A program made the translations under genes and the position numbers. A DNA stretch of 64,000 nt from UBA822 sp965249775 (lineage in GTDB: Bacteria; Gemmatimonadota; Gemmatimonadetes; Longimicrobiales; Gaopeijiaceae), in NCBI GenBank assembly GCA_965249775.1, contig OZ252253.1, positions 2,232,001 to 2,296,000 on the forward strand. Reading direction: 5' to 3'. Positions within the stretch are counted from its first letter, which is position 1. Every line of letters starts with the position of its first letter. Shown here in pieces: positions 1 through 6,056 of the stretch. The notes beneath the pieces were generated by a model that had not been told where the DNA came from, did not search any database, and was given only the letters and a program-made list of their open reading frames with translations.

Positions 1-117
1 TGGGGAGCCCCCATTTACACATCGGCGCTGACGGAGATGCTTGAAACGCGTCTCGAAGATGTGGAGTACGAGGCCATCGTTACGGCTCTGCGGGCGGCGC
101 TGGCGGATGCCGCTTAA
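1..117 (+). CDS. C-terminal end of an unrecognised protein (truncated by window edge)
   Basis: The first base is already in frame. Thirty-eight residues, rich in Leu, Ala and Glu and probably helical, run to a TAA stop at 115-117. The start lies outside the window. The stop codon is part of an attC-like left box (GCTTAAC), as is common for the 3' end of an integron cassette gene. No family can be named. Confidence 0.6.
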   Translation, partial: WGAPIYTSALTEMLETRLEDVEYEAIVTALRAALADAA

Positions 118-179
118 CAAGCGATTGCCACTTCAGTTCGTGCTTCCCAAAAGCTCGCGTCTCTCGGCCTCTGTTAGGC
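112..179 (+). repeat. Candidate attC site A (left box clear, right end uncertain)
   Basis: The left box GCTTAAC at 112-118 followed by AAGCGATT fits RYYYAAC and matches the start of the other sites. A GTTAGGC at 173-179 fits the right box, but the arms between show little complementarity and this end lies inside the reversed gene that follows. The site may be degenerate, or only its left half may survive. Confidence 0.4.
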
Positions 180-642
180 CCACATCTCCGGTCTCGTGAC
201 CGGCTGCCAGCAGCTCTTCGTCGTCTGCCTTCCGGGCTAGGACCAGAGAACCGCTGGCGGATCCCGCTCCCAGTAGACCCGCGGCACCCACCACGGCAAC
301 TGTTAGGGGTGTGATGCCTCCCAGCCCCACCACTCCGAGGGTGACGGCGAGCATGCCGAGTGCCAGGCCACCCACCGCGCCCCATACCGCGAAACGCGGA
401 AGCGATAGCTGGTCGAACCTGCGACGGCCCTCGGCGACTCTCAGGACAGTGGAGAACATCGACCCGCCGATGAAGCCGAGCACGGCGAACAGCTCCGCGT
501 AGTTGGCCGCAATCCCGCCCAACGGGAAGCCTAGAACGACCCCCGTAATCAGCCCGGTGACGGCACCCACGGGCGCCCATCCTACCGCCCACGTGAGACC
601 GATTCCGATCGCGCCTCGTATCCGCTGCATCCACTTCTTCAT
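133..642 (-). CDS. Small glycine-rich integral membrane protein, unknown function
   Basis: This 169-residue protein begins MKKWMQRIRG. The chosen ATG has a strong GGAAGGAAG ribosome site, and an in-frame ATG 30 bases upstream lacks one. About four hydrophobic segments rich in Gly, Ala and Val follow (roughly residues 12-50, 55-75, 90-110 and 112-135), with a charged cytosolic-looking tail. The Gly-zipper pattern suggests tight packing of helices. The gene lies on the minus strand, opposite to the cassette orientation implied by the attC boxes. No family recognised. Confidence 0.65.
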   Translation of the reverse strand: MKKWMQRIRGAIGIGLTWAVGWAPVGAVTGLITGVVLGFPLGGIAANYAELFAVLGFIGGSMFSTVLRVAEGRRRFDQLSLPRFAVWGAVGGLALGMLAVTLGVVGLGGITPLTVAVVGAAGLLGAGSASGSLVLARKADDEELLAAGHETGDVGLTEAERRELLGSTN

Positions 643-849
643 CGGGACTTCCTTCCATCGTTCGTCCGCCATCTGCCTAGGCCGGGCGGCGTTCGTCCGC
701 TGGTACCTTCTACTTCTCGACTCTCGGTAGGGGTCCGGCGAGCTGGCCCATGAATCCCCGGGTGCCGCTCATCGACGGTGGAGGCGATGCCCGTCAAGCG
801 ATTGCTGCTGGGGCCGGGACACTGCTGACCGGTTGCCATCATCGAATCA

Positions 850-867
850 TTTCGATATATATCGAAA
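850..867. promoter_or_regulatory. Perfect 18-bp palindrome over the regulator's start codon (probable ArsR operator)
   Basis: TTTCGATATATATCGAAA is its own reverse complement, is AT-rich in a GC-rich region, and its last A is the first base of the ATG of the ArsR-family gene at 867. ArsR repressors bind such AT-rich inverted repeats at their own promoters, so autoregulation is likely. Confidence 0.65.
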
Positions 868-1442
868 TGAACATATCCATAACCAACGACAACGCACTGC
901 TTCAGTTCTTCAAGGCGCTCGCCGATGCAAACCGCCTGCGCGTGATCGGGCTATTGGCGCACCGCCCCTACTCCGTCGAGGAGCTGGCGACCGTGCTCGA
1001 GCTGCGCCCCTCCACGGTCTCGCACCACCTGTCCAAGCTCGCGGCGGCGAGCCTGGTGCGGAGCGAGGCGCAGGGGCACTATCACGTGTACTCGCTCGAT
1101 CTCGAGTCCTTGCACGAGCGAGCGCGCACCCTGTCCTCGCACGATGAGCTCCGGGAGCTGGCCGCGATCGAGGGGCTCGAGGATCCCTTCGATCGAAAGG
1201 TGCTCTCGACCTTCATGGACGAGGAGGGTCGGATCGAGAGGTTCCCGATGAAACGTAAGAAGTTCGAGGTGATCCTCCGCCACGCCATCCGCTTGTTCGA
1301 GGACGAGGGGCCGTGGGACGAAAACGAGGTGAACCGCCGGCTCGAAACGCTGAGTCACGACACGGCGACCCTGCGGCGCGGGTTCATCGACCACGGGTGG
1401 ATGACGCGCAATCCGGGCGGACGGGCCTACCACCGGGTATAG
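867..1442 (+). CDS. ArsR-family transcriptional regulator with C-terminal DUF2087 domain
   Basis: The 191-residue protein has a winged-helix domain at about residues 8-78. The recognition helix contains STVSHHLSKL, and the wing ends in HYHVYSLD. A DUF2087 domain (about residues 108-191, ending RRGFIDHGWMTR) follows. This two-domain layout is known among ArsR-like regulators; its ligand is unknown. No cysteine metal site is obvious, so metal sensing is unlikely. The start at 867 fits the domain, and translation further upstream would read through the operator. The palindrome at 850-867 implies self-repression. No neighbouring gene is clearly its target. Confidence 0.85.
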   Translation: MNISITNDNALLQFFKALADANRLRVIGLLAHRPYSVEELATVLELRPSTVSHHLSKLAAASLVRSEAQGHYHVYSLDLESLHERARTLSSHDELRELAAIEGLEDPFDRKVLSTFMDEEGRIERFPMKRKKFEVILRHAIRLFEDEGPWDENEVNRRLETLSHDTATLRRGFIDHGWMTRNPGGRAYHRV

Positions 1443-1595
1443 GTCCGCGCAAGGCTCGCGCGCTACGCCTGCGGTCACCACATTAGCCGCGCAGCAGAGC
1501 CGAGGCGCCGGAGCGATTCGGAGATCGAGGTGCATTTCGCCGAGACGACCGAGCACCGCGAAGCGGCGCGGAGGTCAATCCCAGATCCGTTAGGC
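1443..1595 (+). repeat. attC-like site B, interrupted by about 85 bp
   Basis: The core at 1453-1499 (GGCTCGCGCGCTACGCCTGC, then GGTCACCACATTAGCCGCGC) closely matches sites D and G. In G the core runs straight into CGCAGATCCGTTAGGC; here the same right box (CAGATCCGTTAGGC, 1582-1595) comes only after about 85 extra bases. No left RYYYAAC box is visible near the preceding stop codon. Confidence 0.55.
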
Positions 1596-1615
1596 GGTCT
1601 AACTCGGAGGCTATG

Positions 1616-2173
1616 ATGGGACGCCGAGTACGCTACCAGGTGGCTTGTAGTCTGGACGGGTATATCGCTGGCCCAAACGGCGAGGCCGATTGGATCATCA
1701 TGGACCCGGAGATCGATTTCCAAGCGATGTTCGACGAGGTCGATACGTTCCTCATCGGTCGGCGCTCGTTCGAGGCTATGGGCGGCGAGGCTCAACGTAG
1801 TACGCCGGGCAAGGTCACGTACGTGTTCTCGCGAACGCTGCGCGCGGAGGATTATCCTGGAGTCTCTATCGTCAGCGACGACTCGGGGGCTCTCGTTAAG
1901 AAGCTCCGAGAAGAGTCGGGCAAGGACATATGGCTCTGGGGGGGAGGCGAGCTGTTTCGCAGCCTGTTGAGTCTCGGTGTCGTCGACACGGTGGAGGTCG
2001 GTGTGGTCCCGGTTCTATTGGGCGACGGCATCCCACTCTTCCCCTCGCCGGCGCCACAGACAAGCCTGAGGCTCACCAACCATAAGGTGTATCCGAAGAG
2101 TGGCATCATCGGGCTGGAGTACTCGATCACAGGGCAGCATGACGATGGCCCATATGCACGAAGAGTCGACTGA
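1616..2173 (+). CDS. RibD C-terminal / dihydrofolate reductase-like protein (YyaP/YwjB type)
   Basis: This 185-residue protein matches the NADPH-dependent reductase fold of the RibD C-terminal family. The N-terminus has VACSLDGYIAGPNGEADW, the middle has TFLIGRRSFEAM, and WLWGGGELFRSLL forms the glycine-rich cofactor loop, followed by VPVLLGDGIPLF. Members reduce pterin or pyrimidine-like substrates, but the substrate of this stand-alone group is mostly unknown. Two ATGs lie at 1613 and 1616; the second has better spacing from GGAGG at 1606-1610. The gene starts just after attC B, as a cassette gene should. Confidence 0.85.
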   Translation: MGRRVRYQVACSLDGYIAGPNGEADWIIMDPEIDFQAMFDEVDTFLIGRRSFEAMGGEAQRSTPGKVTYVFSRTLRAEDYPGVSIVSDDSGALVKKLREESGKDIWLWGGGELFRSLLSLGVVDTVEVGVVPVLLGDGIPLFPSPAPQTSLRLTNHKVYPKSGIIGLEYSITGQHDDGPYARRVD

Positions 2174-2399
2174 ATCGGCGGTAACACCCCGCGAAATCCG
2201 CGCCCGCACGTGGACCTACTTCGCCGAGCTCGGATTGTGGGGGGTTCTGCCGCAGTTAAGCGCGTCGCGGGCGGAGGTCTTTGACTAACTCGTCACGGCG
2301 CTCGATGCCGTGAAGCTCGCCGCAGTTCGTGACCAGCGTCTCTTGGACGACCCGGAGGGACCCAGAGAAGCCAGACAGCTCGAAAGGCCATCGGACTAG
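2154..2399 (+). pseudogene. Possible broken small cassette ORF with an in-frame stop
   Basis: A reading frame starting MHEESTESAVTPREIRART (ATG 2154) overlaps the end of the previous gene, reaches TAA at 2286-2288, and continues open in the same frame for another 36 codons to TAG at 2397-2399. A left attC box follows at 2424. This is consistent with a roughly 80-residue cassette protein interrupted by one nonsense change, but no homology is recognised and the ORF could be chance. Confidence 0.3.
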
Positions 2400-2423
2400 A
2401 CCGACTCCGGCATACCGGCGCGC

Positions 2424-2438
2424 TTCTAACAAGCGCGG
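2424..2438 (+). repeat. Left half of an attC site (site C)
   Basis: TTCTAACAAGCGCGG repeats the left end of sites D and E. No matching right half follows; instead the reversed acetyltransferase gene begins to be read from the other side, and its TAG stop (2426-2428 on the minus strand) lies inside the box. Confidence 0.5.
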
Positions 2439-3034
2439 ATAGGCGTCTTCTCGAAGATGAAGAGCCCCTGCCGCGCCTGATACGCCCTCGTCAACTCATC
2501 GCGGGTTCTCGGTGAATACTCATCGATGGGGAACGAGAGGCGCACCTCGTCACCCTTGTCCACGACTTTTTCGGGCCTGGGGAGCCCTTGGTCCGGCGAG
2601 GGTTCCTCGAAGTCTGGCGCGACAAACAGCAGGACGTGCGTGGCACGGTAGCGGTTCTTCAGGTAGAAGGACTCGGTCGGTTGGTCTGAGGCAGATGCAA
2701 GCGAGATCTTGGTGATTCCGGCCGAGAAGACCGTCGCCTCGAAGTCTCGAATCAGTAGGCTGCCAATCCCGCTGCGCCAATGCTCGACCATGACGGCGAT
2801 GCTCTGCAACACCACGGCTCCAGGTTCGCGCTCGTGGCCGCAGCAGATTCCTATGAGTTCGTCATCCAGGTAGGCGCCTCGAAACCAGTTTGGCCGCGCA
2901 CTCCTCCACTCGAGGATCCTCGTCTTTCCCATCCCCACATACTCTTCATCGAGCTCGACCGCTCTACTTACATCTCGATCGGCGAGGGCCCTCAGTTCCA
3001 CCGATGGCGCCATTCTCTTGGGGTCCTCTGGCAT
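2426..3034 (-). CDS. GNAT-family N-acetyltransferase
   Basis: The 202-residue protein carries the acetyl-CoA binding motif A of GNAT enzymes: LQSIAVMVEHWRSGIGSLLI at about residues 90-109, where the usual Q/RxxGxG/A loop appears as RSGIGS. The C-terminal half is longer than a minimal GNAT domain. The start at 3034 has a GGAGG site 9 bases upstream. The gene faces against the attC orientation, and its stop codon comes from the attC left box, so a reversed or rearranged cassette is likely. The acceptor substrate is unknown. Confidence 0.75.
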   Translation of the reverse strand: MPEDPKRMAPSVELRALADRDVSRAVELDEEYVGMGKTRILEWRSARPNWFRGAYLDDELIGICCGHEREPGAVVLQSIAVMVEHWRSGIGSLLIRDFEATVFSAGITKISLASASDQPTESFYLKNRYRATHVLLFVAPDFEEPSPDQGLPRPEKVVDKGDEVRLSFPIDEYSPRTRDELTRAYQARQGLFIFEKTPIRAC

Positions 3035-3098
3035 GCTTGTTGACCTCCGGCGGGCTCCTCCGTGCACGTCGAACACTATGATGCGACCGGCGGCTGCC

Positions 3099-3198
3099 GT
3101 CTAACAAGCGACGGCCATGACGCGCTAGACTCTGGGCTCGCGCGCTACGCTTGCGGTCACCAGATTAGCGGCGCCACAGAATCGCATATCCGTTGGAC
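3099..3198 (+). repeat. Complete attC site D (100 bp)
   Basis: Left box GTCTAAC (3099-3105) and right box GTTGGAC (3192-3198) are near reverse complements and extend to GCCGTC on the left and GACGGC on the right. Inside, GCGCTAGACTCTGG pairs imperfectly with CCAGATTAGCGGC, giving the folded stem expected of an attC bottom strand, with a loop that contains the GGCTCGCGCGCTACGC core shared with sites B and G. Confidence 0.75.
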
Positions 3199-3220
3199 GG
3201 CGAGACGCGAGGGAGCGGGC

Positions 3221-3976
3221 ATGGAAGTCGACGTATCCGGACTCGTCGTAGACGCCCGGGAACTCATGGTCGAGGTCGCTCGATCCTACATGGAGCACAC
3301 TCACCCTTGCTTCATCGGGTTGCTCGCGCACGGGTCGGTCGTCAAGGGTGGCGTTATTGAGGGCTGCAGCGACATCGATCTGCATCTCTACCTAGAAGAC
3401 GATGCTTTCCGTGCTCCCCAGCAATTTCTCCTCGATGCCGCGTTTCGGATTCGGACCGACTTGATCAAGCTCGATCCGGCTCCCTTCCGTTACATCCAAT
3501 GTTATCCGCAATCGAGCAAGCTACGAGCTGGCTGGGTCGGTCCAATCCCCGGGGCATATCACCTCATTGCTGGGGATCTACCGGTTCGCGAGGCCTCCGC
3601 TGCCGACCTCCGCGAGTCTGCGGCTCAAGCTCTGAGTGCCCTAGACCCGAGCCCGATGCGCATCGTACAGTCCCTTCTGGGTCGAGGTGCGGGGAGGTTT
3701 TCGCGCAACCTCCGACTTCTCTGCACGCAGGTCTGGCCCACGGTCTATCAGGTTCTAGTCGTGTCGGGCGACGATCCTTTCGCCACTTGGTCATTGCCGA
3801 AGGATGAAGCCGTCCATCGACTGCCAGACGGTCCCCGCGCACAGGCGCAGCCGTTCCTCGACGGACTCATGCGCTACTACCCTACGGAGCAGGACACCCA
3901 GCTAGCCCAGTCGCTCGTTGAAAGCGGGCATGGCCTTCTCGCGGAGGCAAAGGAGTGGTACGAGGCCAGGTCTTGA
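3221..3976 (+). CDS. Nucleotidyltransferase-domain protein
   Basis: The 251-residue protein shows the polymerase-beta-type nucleotidyltransferase signature at about residues 34-57: HGSVVKGG (the hG-S loop), then SDIDLHLYLED with the paired metal-binding aspartates. Families with this domain include aminoglycoside nucleotidyltransferases and toxin-like enzymes. The rest (about 190 residues, helical) is not recognised, so neither substrate nor resistance role can be stated. The ATG at 3221 lies 22 bases after the attC D right box and follows GAGGGAGC; upstream in-frame codons run through the attC site. Confidence 0.7.
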   Translation: MEVDVSGLVVDARELMVEVARSYMEHTHPCFIGLLAHGSVVKGGVIEGCSDIDLHLYLEDDAFRAPQQFLLDAAFRIRTDLIKLDPAPFRYIQCYPQSSKLRAGWVGPIPGAYHLIAGDLPVREASAADLRESAAQALSALDPSPMRIVQSLLGRGAGRFSRNLRLLCTQVWPTVYQVLVVSGDDPFATWSLPKDEAVHRLPDGPRAQAQPFLDGLMRYYPTEQDTQLAQSLVESGHGLLAEAKEWYEARS

Positions 3977-3997
3977 GCGTATCGCAGATCAAGGCGA

Positions 3998-4765
3998 CTA
4001 CTGTTTGGGTGTGCTACGTTGCGAGGGACCAACCTCAGATCCAGGTGCCAGGCTCTCGAGCGCCTCAGACCATTGGACCAGGTCTCGCCGTCCTTTCGGC
4101 GAGAGGTCGTAGTGGCCAGTCTTCACGCGATCGAACCAGCCGTAGTGATTGTCTCGCAGAATTGATCCGGCTCGTGGCACCTCTGCGCGCTCCCGGACGA
4201 CGCTGACCTTGAGGACGCCCTCGTCGGCCAACTCTCGTGCGCACCGGAGCGCGTCCTGCCGATACCCGGTGAGGCGTGGACGGGAGGGGGAGCCCCCAGG
4301 CTCCGGATCCCCGACTCGCTCGGCGAACTCCTTGAGCAAGCGCTTGCGACGTGCAGCGCGTGGCCTGGGTCGGTAAGGAGCGGGATCAAGGACCGCCACA
4401 ACGTTACCCCGTGCGGAGACTGTGAGAAGGCCCAGGCCCAGGCGTCGAAGGAGACTCGTCACGTGCTTCCTCCGGGAACGCCATGAGGCGCTGTGGCCCT
4501 TTCCGATGCGGAACGCGATGTAGACAGCCTCAGAGACCGCGAGCCGATCGACAGCTTGAAGGACGAGCGCGAGGTTGAGGTGCTCTTTCAACTCGACTAC
4601 TACCGGGCCTTCATCCCCCCGCACCGCAACGATATCACACGGCCCGATCTCTCCTTTCACCGTGTAGCCCTGAGCCTCCAGGAACTGCTTGATCGGACCG
4701 TAGAGGTCGACCTCAGCCACTGCGTACCATAGCGCCGCACCCTCCTCTCGCTTGCCTCGTCGCAC
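3998..4765 (-). CDS. DUF2161-family PD-(D/E)XK-like protein
   Basis: This 255-residue protein has the DUF2161 layout: an N-terminal nuclease-like core with DLYGPIKQFLEAQGYTVKGE, CDIVAVRG (Asp) and VVVELKEHLN (ExK), then RLTGYRQDALRCARELAD and a C-terminal segment with FDRVKTGHYDLSPKGR. The ExK and Asp residues fit a PD-(D/E)XK active site, but no activity has been shown for the family that I know of. The start is GTG at 4763-4765 and lies inside a strong hairpin. The gene may be a single-gene transcription unit. Confidence 0.75.
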   Translation of the reverse strand: MRRGKREEGAALWYAVAEVDLYGPIKQFLEAQGYTVKGEIGPCDIVAVRGDEGPVVVELKEHLNLALVLQAVDRLAVSEAVYIAFRIGKGHSASWRSRRKHVTSLLRRLGLGLLTVSARGNVVAVLDPAPYRPRPRAARRKRLLKEFAERVGDPEPGGSPSRPRLTGYRQDALRCARELADEGVLKVSVVRERAEVPRAGSILRDNHYGWFDRVKTGHYDLSPKGRRDLVQWSEALESLAPGSEVGPSQRSTPKQ

Positions 4766-4781
4766 GGGGCCACCCGTGCGA
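4760..4781. promoter_or_regulatory. Perfect 9-bp inverted repeat at the start of the DUF2161 gene
   Basis: TCGCACGGG and CCCGTGCGA are separated by GCCA. The repeat overlaps the GTG start of the minus-strand gene, so it could be an operator or a structure that hides the start codon in the mRNA. The alternative, a terminator, is less likely because no T-run follows. Confidence 0.4.
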
Positions 4782-4870
4782 TCGACTCGTGATTTTACCT
4801 TAGAGGGAAGGGTGGTGGCCAGGTAGGTCTGCTAGATAGTAGTCTGAGAGTCGCCGCATCGCAGCCACGA

Positions 4871-5389
4871 TTAGTGAGGCAAACGCCGCGCCTCGATCAG
4901 GTCCCACTCATCGACCCAGCTCTTTCCCCCGTCCATCGAGATGTCGCAGCGGTAGGTGAAGTGGTCATCCTGGATGTTCAAGAAGGACTCTCGACCGAGC
5001 GCAGGCGGCCAGCGAGTCATCAGAGAGATCGAGCCATCGCCAATCTCGACGCCCCCGAGATCGTCCGGAGCTTGTCGGACCGTCGTTGACGCCAGGACAT
5101 TGAAGGCCTCGATGTACCACCGGTCAGCCGTTCGGTCGTAGAAGCGATACGTAATGAAGTGAGCGGTCAGCCCATCCTCTTCATCGAATACCCGAGCCTC
5201 ATCCGCGATTGCGTGACCTCCCATGATGTAGCGCCCCACCCAAGACATCCGGTAGGTGCTAGTCGAGCCGTCCTCATTCATACTTCTCCCGGCGCCACGC
5301 CATCTACCGACGAGGAACGCGAAATCCGCGAGCTGAGCCGGCGCACCTGGGTTCAGCGCACCGATTTCCTCTGAGGGCGAGGGGTTCAC
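4871..5389 (-). CDS. DUF1579-like conserved protein, third gene of the hicAB operon
   Basis: The protein is about 172 residues and resembles DUF1579-type proteins (FAFLVGRWRGAGRSMNEDGS near the N-terminus, then beta-strands rich in Trp and Arg such as RWYIEAFNVLAS). Such proteins are single-domain beta-barrels of unknown role. The start was set at GTG 5387-5389, which overlaps the hicB stop as GTGA and has GAGG about 10 bases upstream; a GTG at 5398 is also possible. The overlap makes co-translation with hicAB likely. Confidence 0.6.
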   Translation of the reverse strand: MNPSPSEEIGALNPGAPAQLADFAFLVGRWRGAGRSMNEDGSTSTYRMSWVGRYIMGGHAIADEARVFDEEDGLTAHFITYRFYDRTADRWYIEAFNVLASTTVRQAPDDLGGVEIGDGSISLMTRWPPALGRESFLNIQDDHFTYRCDISMDGGKSWVDEWDLIEARRLPH

Positions 5390-5718
5390 AGGCCACACGC
5401 CTCACGAAGCCTGCTCACGATCCACGAGTTGATCGAGGTCACTTCATCTTGAGCCGCGACGGCCACTGCCGCGTGGAGCTCTGATCCAAGCCGCAAGTTC
5501 AGCTTTCCGGAGAACGGCCTCTTCGGCTCAATGCCCTCTTCAGCGCAAACCGCCAAGTACTCGTCGAGCGAGCGTTCGAATTCTGCGCGAAGCAAGAGGG
5601 CCCGCGTGGACTCGAAGGTTGCGATCGGGTATGGGCCGCTGTTGACCACTCGTCCGTGGAAAATGTCCGCGGAATCCGCGAACTCCACCCTCGCGATATA
5701 CCCTTTGTACTTGATCAC
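5386..5718 (-). CDS. hicB: HicB-family antitoxin
   Basis: This 110-residue protein opens with the HicB partial RNase H fold (IKYKGYIARVEFADSADIFHGRV, in shorter pieces typical of the family) and ends with a ribbon-helix-helix-type segment (GKLNLRLGSELHAAVAVAA) that would bind DNA. It would neutralise the HicA toxin and repress the operon. The start is GTG 5716-5718, which overlaps the hicA stop as GTGA; a long upstream in-frame extension is only the hicA gene in another frame. The order toxin then antitoxin is normal for hicAB. Confidence 0.85.
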   Translation of the reverse strand: MIKYKGYIARVEFADSADIFHGRVVNSGPYPIATFESTRALLLRAEFERSLDEYLAVCAEEGIEPKRPFSGKLNLRLGSELHAAVAVAAQDEVTSINSWIVSRLREACGL

Positions 5719-5969
5719 GGCGTCACCCCCACGACCTTGAGGAAGGACACTACGTCTCGGACCGTCGCCCGAACGGCAAGGGACCTGGAGTGCGGACGGC
5801 AGAGGACCATCACCTCGCCGGCCTTCACGAGTGCTACCCGGGAAGCCGAGCGGTCCCGTACGCTTACCCCCACTCCCCCGAGCATCGATTCGATGTCCGC
5901 CCAGTCGATATCGGTTGGTGTAGGGTTGGCGAATAGTCGCTGAAGTGTTTCTTGGTCCTCGGCCTGCAT
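5715..5969 (-). CDS. hicA: HicA-family toxin (mRNA interferase)
   Basis: The 84-residue protein has the HicA double-stranded-RNA-binding fold, with GGVGVSVRDRSASRVAL and the C-terminal ATVRDVVSFLKVVGV typical of the family. HicA toxins cleave mRNA. The catalytic histidine normally found after the G-S-H pattern appears to be replaced here (SASRV), although a later histidine (CRPHSRS) is present, so activity is uncertain. The ATG start at 5967-5969 sits just downstream of GGTAC repeats. Confidence 0.75.
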   Translation of the reverse strand: MQAEDQETLQRLFANPTPTDIDWADIESMLGGVGVSVRDRSASRVALVKAGEVMVLCRPHSRSLAVRATVRDVVSFLKVVGVTP

Positions 5970-6012
5970 GGTACCAAAAATAGTACCACTTCGGTACGGC
6001 GTCCAGTACCAA
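5969..6012. promoter_or_regulatory. GGTAC-repeat operator upstream of hicAB
   Basis: Four GTACC or GGTAC/AGTACC elements occur within about 40 bases. A perfect inverted repeat GTACC-ACTTC-GGTAC lies at 5983-5997, with a further copy next to the hicA start codon. The ribbon-helix-helix tail of HicB is the obvious ligand. The region also lies just upstream of the divergent kinase gene at 6057, which it could co-regulate. Confidence 0.55.
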
Positions 6013-6056
6013 GGTTGGCCTTGCTGCGTCCGGCCTCTCCGATCCATCTTTCTACC

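Noticed and set aside
59..658. Arg-rich frame overlapping the first membrane-protein gene
   Set aside because: Its composition is that of a GC-rich shadow frame; the overlapping frame has real membrane helices and a ribosome site.
951..1556. Long minus-strand frame opposite the ArsR gene
   Set aside because: It is a shadow. Its similarity to a frame at 3125-3385 comes only from the shared attC core read on the opposite strand.
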